64,000 nucleotides of DNA from Paraburkholderia rhynchosiae (GCF_002879865.1 NZ_PNXY01000003.1:310001-374000), one strand, 5' to 3'; positions 1 to 8,565 are shown, numbered from the stretch's first letter. Notes: a model not told the origin generated them from the letters alone. A program made the numbers and translations.

Positions 1-2
1 CC

Positions 3-182
3 GAGCGCGTGCACAGCCGCACGCAACTGCTCGATCAGGTGTGGGGCGACCACGTATTCGTCGAAGAGCGCACGGTGGACGTGCACATCAAGCGTCTGCG
101 CGCTGCGCTTAAGCCGGCCGGCTGCGATGCTATGATCGAAACGGTCCGCGGCAGCGGCTACCGCCTCGCCAAGAGCGCTTGA
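3..182 (+). CDS. phoB: PhoB phosphate response regulator, C-terminal end (partial)
   Basis: Only the last 59 codons are present; the gene enters from the left edge. The translated piece carries the end of an OmpR/PhoB winged-helix DNA-binding domain, including the segments [12 protein letters not shown] and [12 protein letters not shown], which form the recognition helix and the C-terminal hairpin of this family. PhoB is the transcription factor phosphorylated by PhoR under phosphate starvation and binds Pho boxes. The stop lies 45 bases before phoR on the same strand, the usual phoBR arrangement. The receiver domain is outside the window, so the name rests on the tail plus the phoR and ppk neighbours. 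Confidence 0.88.
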   Translation, partial: ERVHSRTQLLDQVWGDHVFVEERTVDVHIKRLRAALKPAGCDAMIETVRGSGYRLAKSA

Positions 183-227
183 TTCCGGGCGGCGGCGCGC
201 ACGCCGTTCTCTTCGATTGTTTAGACC

Positions 228-1541
228 ATGAACATCATCTGGGCGCGCTCCATCGTTTCGATCGTGCTGCTCGCCATACTTTGCGTGGTGGTCGGCGCAT
301 TGGTGAACCTGAAGGCAGCACTGATCCTCGCGGTCGTCATGCTGCTTGTGCAGAGCTTCTTCGGCACATTCCATAAAGAGCGTTTGTGGCGTTTGCTCGA
401 CGCGCCGGTGTACGGTGAAGTGCCGAGCGCGCCTGGTATCTGGGGCGAAATCTACTACCGTTTGCATAAACTCGCGAAGCGCTGGCATGCGCAGGTGCGC
501 CAGGTCGAGCAGCAGCATTCGCGTTTCATTCAGGCTATCCAGGCTTCGCCGAACGGCGTCGCGATGCTCGACGATCACGACCAGATCGAGTGGTGCAACG
601 CCATCTCCGAAGTGCATTTCGGTCTCGATGCCAAGCGCGATTTGCGTCAGCACATCACGCATCTGGTGCGCCAGCCGGATTTCGTGCGTTACCTGAACTC
701 GCACCGCTACGAAGAAATGCTGATCATGCGCGGCATGGGCGAGAAGCGGCAGAACGTGCTCTCGGTGGAAGTGTTTCCTTATGGCGAGAACCGCAAGCTG
801 GTGCTGTCGCAAGACATTACTGAACTCGAGCGCACCGACGCGATGCGGCGCGACTTCGTCGCCAATGTGTCGCATGAACTGAAGACGCCGCTCACGGTGC
901 TCTCCGGTTTTCTGGAGACCATGCGTGAGTTGCCGTTGGCCGAAACTGAACGCGCGCGTTATCTGGAGCTGATGGAGCAGCAGGCGTCACGCATGCGTCA
1001 TATCGTGAACGATCTGCTCGTGCTTGCCAAACTCGAAGGCGACAACAAGCCGCCGAGCGATCAGATGATCGACATGCGCGCGGTGTTGCGGCATTTGCGC
1101 GACGACGCGGAAAGCCTGTCGAGCGACAATCACAATATCGTATTCGATGCGGACGAAGGGCTCACGGTGACGGGCGTCGAAACCGAAATTCTGAGCGCGT
1201 TGGGCAACCTCGTGACCAACGCGATCCGCTATACACCCGACGGCGGTGCGATCAAGGTGAACTGGCACGCGCAAAGCGGTGCTGCCGTGTTCTCCGTTAC
1301 GGATAGCGGTCTAGGCATTCCCGCAGCGGACATTCCGCGGCTAACGGAACGCTTCTATCGCGTGGATCGCAGCCGTTCGCGCGACACGGGCGGCACGGGC
1401 CTCGGACTCGCCATCGTCAAGCATGTGCTGCAACGGCACGATGCGCAACTCGATGTGAAAAGCGAGGAAGGGCGCGGCAGTACTTTCACTGTGAGATTTC
1501 CGTCGTATCGTACTGCGCGGCGCCAACCGGCGCATGCATGA
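228..1541 (+). CDS. phoR: PhoR phosphate-regulon sensor histidine kinase
   Basis: This 437-residue inner-membrane kinase has two hydrophobic segments in the first 45 residues, a PAS-like region at roughly 90-195, then a HisKA domain with the H-box VANVSHELKTPL. The phosphorylated histidine is residue 216. The HATPase domain has an N box (LGNLVTNAIRYTPDGG), a G1 box (DSGLGIP) and a G2 box (GTGLGLAIVKH). By family knowledge PhoR autophosphorylates when phosphate is scarce and passes phosphate to PhoB, whose gene lies just upstream. Length is normal for PhoR (about 430). The gene is followed by a strong hairpin terminator and faces ppk tail to tail. Confidence 0.96.
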   Translation: MNIIWARSIVSIVLLAILCVVVGALVNLKAALILAVVMLLVQSFFGTFHKERLWRLLDAPVYGEVPSAPGIWGEIYYRLHKLAKRWHAQVRQVEQQHSRFIQAIQASPNGVAMLDDHDQIEWCNAISEVHFGLDAKRDLRQHITHLVRQPDFVRYLNSHRYEEMLIMRGMGEKRQNVLSVEVFPYGENRKLVLSQDITELERTDAMRRDFVANVSHELKTPLTVLSGFLETMRELPLAETERARYLELMEQQASRMRHIVNDLLVLAKLEGDNKPPSDQMIDMRAVLRHLRDDAESLSSDNHNIVFDADEGLTVTGVETEILSALGNLVTNAIRYTPDGGAIKVNWHAQSGAAVFSVTDSGLGIPAADIPRLTERFYRVDRSRSRDTGGTGLGLAIVKHVLQRHDAQLDVKSEEGRGSTFTVRFPSYRTARRQPAHA

Positions 1542-1568
1542 CAACAGGCCCCGGCTCAACGAAACAAG

Positions 1569-1596
1569 AAAGCCCGCTAAAAAGCGGGCTTTTTTG
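1569..1596 (+). terminator. Intrinsic terminator after phoBR
   Basis: AAGCCCGCT and AGCGGGCTT pair around a short A-rich loop and are followed by a run of six T on the plus strand. On the minus strand the hairpin is followed by a weaker TTTCTT run, so it may also stop ppk transcription coming from the right. Confidence 0.9.
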
Positions 1597-1640
1597 TGCA
1601 CATCACAACCTTCACGCGCTCGCCGCAGCGAGCCGGCCGC

Positions 1641-3704
1641 TCACGAACAGAACTTCGTCAACAGACTCATCTGCGCATTGCGCGACGATTTTCCGGGCCG
1701 CCGGCGACGATAATGACCGTCGCTTTGCATCAGCCACGCGGACTGATTGTCGCCGAGAAATGCCGACAAACCCTCCGCGATCACACGCCGTTTAAGCCGC
1801 CGGCTGTTGATGGGAAACGCGACTTCCACGCGGCGGAACAAGTTGCGATCCATCCAGTCCGCGCTCGACAGATAGACCTGTTCACGACCGTCGTCGTAGA
1901 AATAATAGATGCGATGATGTTCGAGAAAGCGCCCGACAATCGAGCGCACCGTGATGTTCTCCGATAGGCCCGGCACGCCCGGCTGCAATGAACACACGCC
2001 ACGCACGATCAGATCGATCTTCACGCCTGCCTGCGATGCTTCGTATAACTCCGCGATCACCGTGGGTTCGAGCAGCGCGTTCATCTTCGCGACGATGCGC
2101 GCCTTCTTGCCCGCACGCGCATGCTCGGCCTCGGCGCGAATCGCGTCGACCAGTTTCGGATGTAGCGTGAACGGCGATTGCCACAACTCATGCAGCTTCA
2201 GTTCGCCGCCGATGCCGGTCAGTTGCTGGAAAACATGATGCACGTCTTCACAGATCTTCTGCTCTGCGGTCATCAGGCCGAAGTCGGTGTAAAGGCGTGC
2301 GGTGCGCGGATGATAATTGCCTGTGCCGAGGTGCACGTAGCGCTTGAGCGTCGTCTTACCGCCCACCGTCGTGCGCCGCACGATCAGCATCATCTTCGCG
2401 TGGCACTTGTGGCCGACCACGCCGTACACGACGTGCGCGCCGACCGCTTCGAGCTGCGAGGCCCAGTTGATGTTCGTCTCTTCGTCAAAGCGCGCGAGCA
2501 GTTCGACCACTACCGTGACTTCCTTGCCGTTGCGCGCGGCTTGCATCAGCGCGTCCATCAGCGGTGAGTCGGTGCCGGTCCGGTAAATGGTCTGTTTGAT
2601 CGCCATCACATTTGGATCTTTTGCCGCTTGCAACAGCAGTTCGAGCACTGGCTGAAAGCTCTCGTACGGATGATGCAGCAGCACGTCGCCCTGATCGATT
2701 ACGTCGAACATGCTGGCGCTGTTGGCGATCGGCGCGGGAATTGCCGGAATGTGCGGGACGAACTTCAGATCGGGCCGGTCCACCATCTCAGGCAATTGCA
2801 TGAGACGCACGAGATTGACCGGGCCGTCCGCGTAATAGCAGTCCTTGTTGGTCAGATCGCTTTCGTCGAGCAGGCGCCGCACGACGTGCGCGGGCGTCTC
2901 CGCGGACACTTCGAGCCGCACCGCGTTGCCCAGATGCCGGGCTGGCAATTCGCCCTGCAGCGCAACGCGCAGATTGGTGATTTCGTCTTCGTCGACGAAC
3001 AGCTCGCTATTGCGCGTGATGCGAAACTGATTGCAACTGCGCACCACGAGGTTAGGAAACAGTTCGCCGACAAAGCGTTGCAGCAGCGAGCTCAACAGCA
3101 CGAAACCATGCGGATAGCCCGACAGTTCCTGCGGCATGCGTACGAGCCGCGGCAACGCGCGCGGAGCCTGCACGATGCCCATCATCGCCTGGCGGCCGAA
3201 CGCGTCCTTACCCTCCAGTTCGACGACGAAGTTCAGGCTCTTGTTGAGCACGCGCGGAAACGGATGCGCCGGATCGAGACCGATTGGCGTGAGCACCGGC
3301 AGCAGTTCGTCGAAGAAATAGTTGCGCGCCCATTCGGTCTGCGCTTCGTTCCATGCTTCCGTGCCATGAAAATAGATGCCTTCCGCTTCGAGCGCGGTCA
3401 GCACCGTGTCATGCAGCATTGTGTATTGCCGATGCACGAGCTTCTGCGCACGCTCGACCACGAGGTCGTAGACGTGCTGAAGAGACATACCGTCGGGTGA
3501 TAGCGCGCCGGGGTTGTCGCGCATCTGTTCCTGCAGTCCGGCCATGCGGACCTCGAAGAATTCGTCGAGATTGCTACTGGTGATGCAGATGAAGCGCAGG
3601 CGTTCGAGCAAAGGGACGGCGGGGTCGGCGGCTTGCGCCAACACACGCTCGTTGAAACCCAGAATGCCCAGCTCGCGATTCAATAAGGGGTAGCGGATGG
3701 ACAT
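1641..3704 (-). CDS. ppk: Polyphosphate kinase 1
   Basis: The protein reversibly polymerises the gamma-phosphate of ATP into inorganic polyphosphate. With the start at 3704 (MSIRYPLLNRELG) it has 687 residues, the usual length. Family signatures are visible: NRELGILGFNERVLAQA at the N terminus, SSNLDEFFEVRMAGL, KQTIYRTGTDSPL, GHKCHAKMMLIVRR and the late block VHLGTGNYHPRTARLYTDF, which belong to the PLD-like catalytic domains carrying the phospho-histidine. The frame stays open 57 bases further upstream, but those residues do not resemble the family. It is convergent with phoR and divergent from ppx, the enzyme that degrades its product. A Pho-box-like element lies in the shared promoter region. 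Confidence 0.97.
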   Translation of the reverse strand: MSIRYPLLNRELGILGFNERVLAQAADPAVPLLERLRFICITSSNLDEFFEVRMAGLQEQMRDNPGALSPDGMSLQHVYDLVVERAQKLVHRQYTMLHDTVLTALEAEGIYFHGTEAWNEAQTEWARNYFFDELLPVLTPIGLDPAHPFPRVLNKSLNFVVELEGKDAFGRQAMMGIVQAPRALPRLVRMPQELSGYPHGFVLLSSLLQRFVGELFPNLVVRSCNQFRITRNSELFVDEDEITNLRVALQGELPARHLGNAVRLEVSAETPAHVVRRLLDESDLTNKDCYYADGPVNLVRLMQLPEMVDRPDLKFVPHIPAIPAPIANSASMFDVIDQGDVLLHHPYESFQPVLELLLQAAKDPNVMAIKQTIYRTGTDSPLMDALMQAARNGKEVTVVVELLARFDEETNINWASQLEAVGAHVVYGVVGHKCHAKMMLIVRRTTVGGKTTLKRYVHLGTGNYHPRTARLYTDFGLMTAEQKICEDVHHVFQQLTGIGGELKLHELWQSPFTLHPKLVDAIRAEAEHARAGKKARIVAKMNALLEPTVIAELYEASQAGVKIDLIVRGVCSLQPGVPGLSENITVRSIVGRFLEHHRIYYFYDDGREQVYLSSADWMDRNLFRRVEVAFPINSRRLKRRVIAEGLSAFLGDNQSAWLMQSDGHYRRRRPGKSSRNAQMSLLTKFCS

Positions 3705-3767
3705 CGGCAGCGAGAATGGAATGTCAGATAGGGAGGCGGAAAGACGCTCGGAAATTCTCACAGTATG

Positions 3768-3785
3768 ATGACGTTGTTATGACAT
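3768..3785 (-). promoter_or_regulatory. Candidate Pho box upstream of ppk
   Basis: Read on the minus strand, this 18-base stretch is ATGTCAT-AACA-ACGTCAT, two half-sites spaced 11 bases apart. The known PhoB consensus is CTGTCAT-N4-CTGTCAT; the halves match 6/7 and 5/7. It sits 64-81 bases before the chosen ppk start and points toward ppk. Pho control of ppk is established in enteric bacteria; here it is inferred from the motif. Confidence 0.6.
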
Positions 3786-4020
3786 TCTCGATGTTATAAA
3801 TTCTACGCTGTATTCCTCGCCTGTCGTCAATATGACGCAGTCTGTATGGGAGCATCGGGCACCCCCATTTCCGCGAGGTGACATCGTGAGCTCCGGTACG
3901 CTTAGAATGGCGTCTTTGAACCGCGCGGCCGGCCGCAAGGCGCCTGGGGCTTCGGGTGGAGGTCCGGCCTTGCTCGCATCCACCGCTGCCGCGCTCGCGC
4001 GCATGGAGTCCGCATACCCG

Positions 4021-5532
4021 ATGGTCAATACCCCACAACTCCTTGCTGCCGTCGATCTTGGTTCGAACAGTTTCCGGCTGATCGTCGGCCGGGTCGAGGA
4101 AACCGACGCGGGCAGCCAGATTTATCAGGTCGATGCGTTGCGGGAGCCGGTGCGGCTTGCCGCCGGTCTGTCGCGCGACAAGATGCTCGATCGCGCGTCG
4201 CAGGTGCGCGGCTGGGACGCGCTGAAGCGTTTCGGCGAGCGGCTGCGCGACTTTCATCCCGACCACGTGCGCGCGGTCGCGACCAACACGCTGCGCATCG
4301 CAAAGAATGCCGGCGAATTTCTCGGCGAGGCACAAGCGGCGCTCGGGTTTCCGATTGAAGTGATTGCCGGGCGCGAGGAAGCCCGGCTTATCTACGCGGG
4401 GGCAGCACACTCTGTGCCCGCGAGTCCGGGCAAACGGCTCGTGGTCGACATCGGCGGGGGCTCGACGGAATTCATCATCGGTTCGCATTACACGCCGATC
4501 AAGATGGAGAGTCTCTATATCGGCTGCGTGAGCCATAGCCGCGCATTTTTCCCGGCGGGCAACGTCGACGAATACACGATGCGTCAGGCGGAACTCGCCG
4601 CGGGCCGCGAGATCCAGATCATTTCCGCCCAATACAAGAAGACGGGTTGGGAGCAGGCAATCGGTTCGTCGGGCACGGCGCGCGCGCTCGCCGAACTGGT
4701 CGAGGCAAACGGCTTCAACGATGCAGGCGTCACGCACGGTATTTCGCGCGGTGGGCTCGAGCGGCTGAAGCGCGCGTTGATCAAGGCGGAGAACGTCAAT
4801 CGTTTGAAGCTGGTCGCGTTGAAGGCCGACCGGATTCCGGTGCTGGCGGGCGGTCTGTCGATCATGATCGCGGTGTTCGACGAACTCGGCGTCGATTACG
4901 TCGATACGACAGACGGCGCATTGCGTCTCGGCGTGCTCTACGATCTGCTCGGCCGTTCGCAGCATGAAGACATGCGCACCGTTACGGCCGAAGGCTTCAT
5001 GCGCCGTTATGGCGTGGATCGCGCGCAGGCCGGGCGCATCGGCGAACTTGCCGTGCGCTTTTACAATCAATTCACCGAGCCCGACGAAGAACGGCGCGTC
5101 GAGAATCGCATGTTTCTCGGCTGGGCAGCGGCGCTGCATGAAATCGGCTTGTCGATCTCGCATAGCGCGTATCACAAGCATTCGGCGTATATCGCGAGCA
5201 ACGCGGACATGCCGGGCTTTTCGCGCACCGACCAGGCGCGGCTCGCGGCGCTCGTGCTCGGTCATGCGGGCAAGCTTGGCAAACTGTCGCAAACGCGTGA
5301 AGTCGAGTGGCCGCTGCTGTTCTGTCTGCGGCTCGCAGCGCTGTTGTGCCGCCGGCGCGCGGATGTCGGCCTGCCCGGCATCACCGTCGCGCAGGTCAAC
5401 GGCGGTTACGAGGTGCGCTTGCCTAATGAGTGGGTCGCCAATAATCCGCTGACTGACTACAGCCTGATTCAGGAAGCGGCGGAGTGGGAAAAGGTTGGCA
5501 TTCCGTATCGAGTGGTCTATACGGACGAGTGA
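4021..5532 (+). CDS. ppx: Exopolyphosphatase (Ppx/GppA family)
   Basis: Ppx removes terminal phosphates from polyphosphate. The ASKHA-fold signatures are present: AAVDLGSNSFRLIVGR at the N terminus (phosphate 1 motif), NTLRIAKNAGEFL, DIGGGSTEFIIG (phosphate 2 motif) and IGSSGTARALAEL. The C-terminal half carries an HD-like helical region (GWAAALHEIGLSISHSAYHKH). The start at 4021 gives 503 residues and begins directly at the conserved domain. The frame is open back to 3832 with an ATG there, and those extra 63 residues are low-complexity and unlike the family, so the later start is preferred but not proven. It is divergent from ppk, giving adjacent genes for making and breaking polyphosphate. 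Confidence 0.94.
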   Translation: MVNTPQLLAAVDLGSNSFRLIVGRVEETDAGSQIYQVDALREPVRLAAGLSRDKMLDRASQVRGWDALKRFGERLRDFHPDHVRAVATNTLRIAKNAGEFLGEAQAALGFPIEVIAGREEARLIYAGAAHSVPASPGKRLVVDIGGGSTEFIIGSHYTPIKMESLYIGCVSHSRAFFPAGNVDEYTMRQAELAAGREIQIISAQYKKTGWEQAIGSSGTARALAELVEANGFNDAGVTHGISRGGLERLKRALIKAENVNRLKLVALKADRIPVLAGGLSIMIAVFDELGVDYVDTTDGALRLGVLYDLLGRSQHEDMRTVTAEGFMRRYGVDRAQAGRIGELAVRFYNQFTEPDEERRVENRMFLGWAAALHEIGLSISHSAYHKHSAYIASNADMPGFSRTDQARLAALVLGHAGKLGKLSQTREVEWPLLFCLRLAALLCRRRADVGLPGITVAQVNGGYEVRLPNEWVANNPLTDYSLIQEAAEWEKVGIPYRVVYTDE

Positions 5533-5583
5533 CGCATGGCGGTTTTCGATCTGCTCGCGCCTGAGGAGAGTCGAGCGACACAC

Positions 5584-5615
5584 GAAGAAAAGCCCTGTTT
5601 TACAGGGCTTTTCTT
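5584..5615. terminator. Bidirectional terminator between ppx and the olsB-like gene
   Basis: AAAAGCCCTG and CAGGGCTTTT form a stem around TTTTA, with A-runs on the left and T-runs on the right, so the hairpin can end transcription from either side. It lies between two convergent genes, as expected. Confidence 0.88.
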
Positions 5616-5642
5616 GTTTGCGGGGAGAGCGTTCGAGCTTGC

Positions 5643-6455
5643 TTAACGCGGCATGGCATCGCCAAGGAAGTGGCGCGCGTAGCGTGCGTTGATGTCGGAC
5701 AGGCGGAACAACGTCAGGAAGTCGGCCGTATTGAAGTCGGGATCCCACGCCGGCGCGCCGCAAATCTTTGCGCCAAGACGCAGATACCCCTTGACGAGCG
5801 GCGGGGGGGCGACTTCGGCGCCGGTTTGCAATTCATCCACGGGCAGCGGCGTGTGCGCAAACGCGCGATATTCCGGCGCCGTCAGCGCGCTGTCGCGCAG
5901 CGAGCAGTACAGATTCGCCGCATAGTGGCCGCCGTCGGCCATCGCGACGCTCGCGCAGCCGAGCATCGTCTCGTAGCCGTTGTGCTTCATGTAAGCCGCG
6001 AGCCCGGCCCACAGCGACATGATGACCGAGCCGCTGCGATAGTCGGGATGCACGCACGAACGGCCCACTTCGACCATCTTCGCGCGCAGGTGAGTGAGAC
6101 GCGAGACGTCGAATTCGCTTTCCGCATACAGGCGTCCGATGCGCGCGGCCTGGTGCGGCGGCAACGCGCGATATGTGCCCACCACCTTCAGCGTGTCGAG
6201 ATCGCGCACGAGCAGGTGGTCGCAGTACGAATCGAACGAATCGACGTCGAGACCCGCGGGGCCTGTCAGGCGCGCGCCCATTTCATCGGCGAACACGCGG
6301 TAACGCAGACGCTGCGCCTCGCGCAGATCTTCGTCGGTGCGAGCCCACGTGACTCGCAGACGATGTTGCGCGGTGACCGTCTCTTCGGCGCGGGGCAGGC
6401 GACGCGACTCGAAGAGCGAAGCGAGGGGCAGGGTAGGCGTCGGCAGTTCTCGCAT
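5643..6455 (-). CDS. olsB: OlsB-type ornithine N-acyltransferase (GNAT fold)
   Basis: This 270-residue protein resembles the L-ornithine N-alpha-acyltransferase family, which moves a 3-hydroxy fatty acid from acyl carrier protein to ornithine as the first step of ornithine lipid synthesis. Supporting segments are RLRYRVFADEMGA, the DSFDSYCDHLLVRD block, VEVGRSCVHPDYR and the acyl-CoA/ACP pocket region RSGSVIMSLWAGLAAYM. The start at 6455 follows AGGA by 7 bases, whereas the longer frame to 6524 adds unrelated residues. Ornithine lipids commonly replace phospholipids under phosphate limitation, which fits the location beside the phoBR genes, though no Pho box was found here. An O-acyltransferase partner (olsA) is not adjacent. 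Confidence 0.85.
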   Translation of the reverse strand: MRELPTPTLPLASLFESRRLPRAEETVTAQHRLRVTWARTDEDLREAQRLRYRVFADEMGARLTGPAGLDVDSFDSYCDHLLVRDLDTLKVVGTYRALPPHQAARIGRLYAESEFDVSRLTHLRAKMVEVGRSCVHPDYRSGSVIMSLWAGLAAYMKHNGYETMLGCASVAMADGGHYAANLYCSLRDSALTAPEYRAFAHTPLPVDELQTGAEVAPPPLVKGYLRLGAKICGAPAWDPDFNTADFLTLFRLSDINARYARHFLGDAMPR

Positions 6456-6687
6456 TGGGGGTCCTGGTCGAAAAAAGGATGAGTCTTTTTTCGCCAATGT
6501 AGTAACGCGCGATGACGCTCGCATGGCAAAGACGTGACGATTGGATGACTGCCTGTAAGCTGGACGCGCGCCGCCCGTTATGTCATGCGGCGAGCATGCT
6601 GAGGTTGGCGCGGCGTCGTGCGAGCGTTTGTGCGGATGTCGCGCGGATGTCGTGCCGGTGTTGTGCGGGCGCGACTCGTCAATCGGA

Positions 6688-7146
6688 TCAGACGAGATCG
6701 GGCGTCATGGCCGCGCGCAGCACCGCCTGCTCGTCGCCGTTGCGCTCACGGCTCGCGATCCACCAGAGGCCGGCTTTCTTGAGCGGCCAGCTCGCGTCGC
6801 TGTCGCCGAGCAGCTTCGCGGCGACGTGGCCGAGCGTCGGTTGATGGCCGACGATCACCACCGTTTCGGCGATGCCATTGGGCCAGCCGGCGGCATCGAG
6901 CACGTCACGCGCGCTCGCGTTCGGCGCGAGTTCGCGCACGACGCGGTATTGATCGCTCAGCGTCTCCGCAGTCTGGATGGTGCGCACGGCCGGACTCGCG
7001 AGTATCACGGCATCGTCGGGTAGACGCGTGCGCAACCACTTCGCGACGTTTTGCGCCTGCTTGCGGCCGCGAGTGGTGAGTGCGCGGCCAAGATCCGTGG
7101 CGGCAACCTCTTCGGCTTCGGCGTGACGCCAGAGAATCAGATTCAT
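6688..7146 (-). CDS. sixA: SixA-like phosphohistidine phosphatase
   Basis: The 152-residue product is a short histidine phosphatase. The catalytic LILWRHAEAE motif is at the N terminus, the second phosphate-pocket segment is SPAVRTIQTAE, and the second histidine is in VIVGHQPTLGHVA. SixA removes phosphate from phosphohistidine on phosphotransfer proteins; the exact partner is not evident here. The start at 7146 is preceded by AAGGAGCC, a strong ribosome binding site 4-9 bases upstream, so the additional 39 codons further upstream are not used. The gene ends the phosphate-related block. Confidence 0.9.
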   Translation of the reverse strand: MNLILWRHAEAEEVAATDLGRALTTRGRKQAQNVAKWLRTRLPDDAVILASPAVRTIQTAETLSDQYRVVRELAPNASARDVLDAAGWPNGIAETVVIVGHQPTLGHVAAKLLGDSDASWPLKKAGLWWIASRERNGDEQAVLRAAMTPDLV

Positions 7147-7296
7147 GCGTGGCTCCTTGACTCTGGGTGCGGCGAGTAGTGGCGTAGTGGCGCGTTGTGG
7201 TGGACGGAGATTGGCGGTCAGTGTCCACGGCGCACTGTCGCATGTGGGCGCGTCGGGTTGCAAGTGGATGGACCTGGTTTGCCCGTTGGGTCCGTT

Positions 7297-7344
7297 GCTT
7301 CTATTGCCGCTTCTATTGCTGTTTTTATTGCTGTTTTTATTGCA
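7297..7344 (+). repeat. 12-base tandem repeat, four copies
   Basis: Four consecutive 12-base units follow GCTTCTATTGCC, GCTTCTATTGCT, GTTTTTATTGCT and GTTTTTATTGCA. The tract lies between sixA and the tRNA-Pro terminator, outside any coding region I accept. It is a probable slippage-prone minisatellite; no function is apparent. Confidence 0.85.
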
Positions 7345-7382
7345 CTAGCAGATCGCGGTCCCGGGCGCCGGCCCCAAAAAGC

Positions 7383-7414
7383 AAAAACCCGCGAAGCCGA
7401 AGGCTACGCGGGTT
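7383..7414 (-). terminator. Terminator downstream of tRNA-Pro
   Basis: On the minus strand ACCCGCG and CGCGGGT form a stem extended by TAGCC/GGCT around a TTCG loop, followed by TTTTTGCTTTTT. It directly follows the tRNA-Pro gene on the same strand. Confidence 0.9.
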
Positions 7415-7429
7415 TGTGATGCTTTTCGT

Positions 7430-7506
7430 TGGTCGGAGCGATAGGATTCGAACCTACGACCCTCTGATCCCAAATCAGATGCGCTACCAGGCTGCGCTAC
7501 GCTCCG
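7430..7506 (-). tRNA. tRNA-Pro (anticodon TGG)
   Basis: The minus strand folds as a 77-base tRNA with an encoded CCA end. The acceptor arms are CGGAGCG and CGCTCCG, the D-arm segment is AGCGCAGCCTGGTAGCGC, the anticodon loop is TTTGGGA giving anticodon TGG, and the T-loop is GGTTCGAATCC. TGG reads all CCN proline codons when modified at the wobble base. A terminator follows. Confidence 0.96.
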
Positions 7507-7580
7507 ACGAATCCGAGATTCTACGTGGCAATAGGTGCCAGAGTCAATCACGAATTGCGCCGGGGCGAAAACAACCAGCG

Positions 7581-7739
7581 CTATATGCGTCCCATCACCA
7601 GCAATACGATCACGATGATCAGCACGACGCCGAGCACGCCGGTCGGGCGGTAGCCCCAACCGCTACTGTACGGCCAGGTTGGCAGCGCGCCGATCAGCAG
7701 GAGGATAAGCACGATGAGCAGGATGGTTCCGATCGTCAT
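7581..7739 (-). CDS. DUF3309-type small membrane protein
   Basis: A 52-residue gene starting at 7739 behind GGGAGAACTTAA. It encodes two hydrophobic stretches (residues 3-19 and 33-49) joined by a short aromatic linker, WPYSSGWGYRPTG. This pattern, with the linker and the second stretch beginning GVLGVVLIIVIVLL, matches the DUF3309 family of small bacterial membrane peptides, which have no assigned function. The neighbours, tRNA-Pro and another small membrane gene, give no functional clue. Confidence 0.8.
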   Translation of the reverse strand: MTIGTILLIVLILLLIGALPTWPYSSGWGYRPTGVLGVVLIIVIVLLVMGRI

Positions 7740-8054
7740 TTAAGTTCTCCCTGTCCGGCCCCGAAGGATGCTGGGCCGCATAGTCTGGTTGATCCGGCGC
7801 ACATTGCTTGCCGCGACAAGCGACCCGAAATGTGCGCGCTCCTTGCAGCCACCGATTCAGCAACCCCCATGCCCAGCCGTGTCAGGAAGTGCCGGTGCGC
7901 CCTGAAAGCACAGTGGAACCAGAGTCCCGCCGAAGCACGCGGACAAACAGGAAGGAGCAAAGACGCGACCAGAACGTGACGCGCGCGACGCAACAGCCCC
8001 CGGGCCACCAGCCGCGGGAAAACGCGCAAGCGAACGAAGAACCCGCTCGTCGTG
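7740..8054. other. Intergenic region without a supported gene
   Basis: This 315-base stretch separates two small minus-strand genes. The only structure noted is a hairpin, CGGCCC at 7756-7761 pairing with GGGCCG at 7773-7778, without a T-run. Reading frames that cross it show no family resemblance or ribosome binding site. Confidence 0.5.
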
Positions 8055-8231
8055 TCAGTGCCGGCGACGCATCCAGTGCGGCATATGCACGTGCTGATGA
8101 GTCATCCAGTGATGCAGCATGCCTTCACCGTGTTCACGTCGATAGGTCCTCGTTTCGAAGATCGAGAGTGCGAGCAACACGGCGAGACCTATTCCGAGTC
8201 CGACCAGACCCGCAATCGATTCAGCGTCCAT
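8055..8231 (-). CDS. Small histidine-rich membrane protein, unrecognised
   Basis: A 58-residue frame that starts at 8231 behind AAAGGAGACTGCC, a strong ribosome binding site. Residues 5-24 form one membrane span (IAGLVGLGIGLAVLLALSIF). The tail is rich in histidine, methionine and tryptophan (HHWMTHQHVHMPHWMRRRH, seven His in 19 residues), which could bind metal. I do not recognise the family. The good ribosome site, the clean hydrophobic segment and the small-gene neighbourhood favour a real gene over chance. Confidence 0.65.
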   Translation of the reverse strand: MDAESIAGLVGLGIGLAVLLALSIFETRTYRREHGEGMLHHWMTHQHVHMPHWMRRRH

Positions 8232-8397
8232 GGCAGTCTCCTTTGACGTTCGGTTGTGACTTCATAGTAGGTCACGCATCACGAAATGGCAGGGCCGAGT
8301 GTGCGCCGCGGCGTCATGGAATGCGCGTTGCGAGTAGACTTCCGCGCGCCGGCGCTCCGCTGGCTGCATTCCCTTTTTGTTAGAGAGACTATCGTCT

Positions 8398-8565
8398 ATG
8401 TTCCGCGTTTCAATGATTGCGTTGCTGTTGGCCGCCAGTGTCGCCGGTTGTGCGAACGATTCGTCCAGCGGCCGTGCCGGTCCGCCGCAAGATCCCGCTG
8501 ATTATCACGGCGTGCCCACCGACAGCCGCCCGCCGGCCATGGTGCCCGCGCCGGTCGCGCGCTGA
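8398..8565 (+). CDS. Small lipoprotein, unrecognised
   Basis: A 55-residue product starting at 8398 (MFRVSMIALLLAASVAGC). The hydrophobic segment ends in the lipobox VAGC, so signal peptidase II should leave a mature peptide of about 38 residues with a lipid-modified cysteine, rich in Pro and Asp. An upstream in-frame ATG exists at 8377 but would bury the signal peptide. TTAGAGAGAC lies upstream as a possible weak ribosome site. No family is recognised; small lipoproteins of this form are common in Burkholderia envelopes. Confidence 0.6.
   Translation: MFRVSMIALLLAASVAGCANDSSSGRAGPPQDPADYHGVPTDSRPPAMVPAPVAR

Noticed and set aside
3825..3837. Perfect dyad CGTCA-ATA-TGACG before ppx as an operator
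   Set aside because: A five-base dyad is too short to assign; kept only as a note in the Pho-box finding.
3724..5763. 679-codon open frame on the minus strand opposite ppx
   Set aside because: It is a mirror of the ppx coding frame in GC-rich DNA; no family resemblance or ribosome site, and it crosses the ppx promoter.
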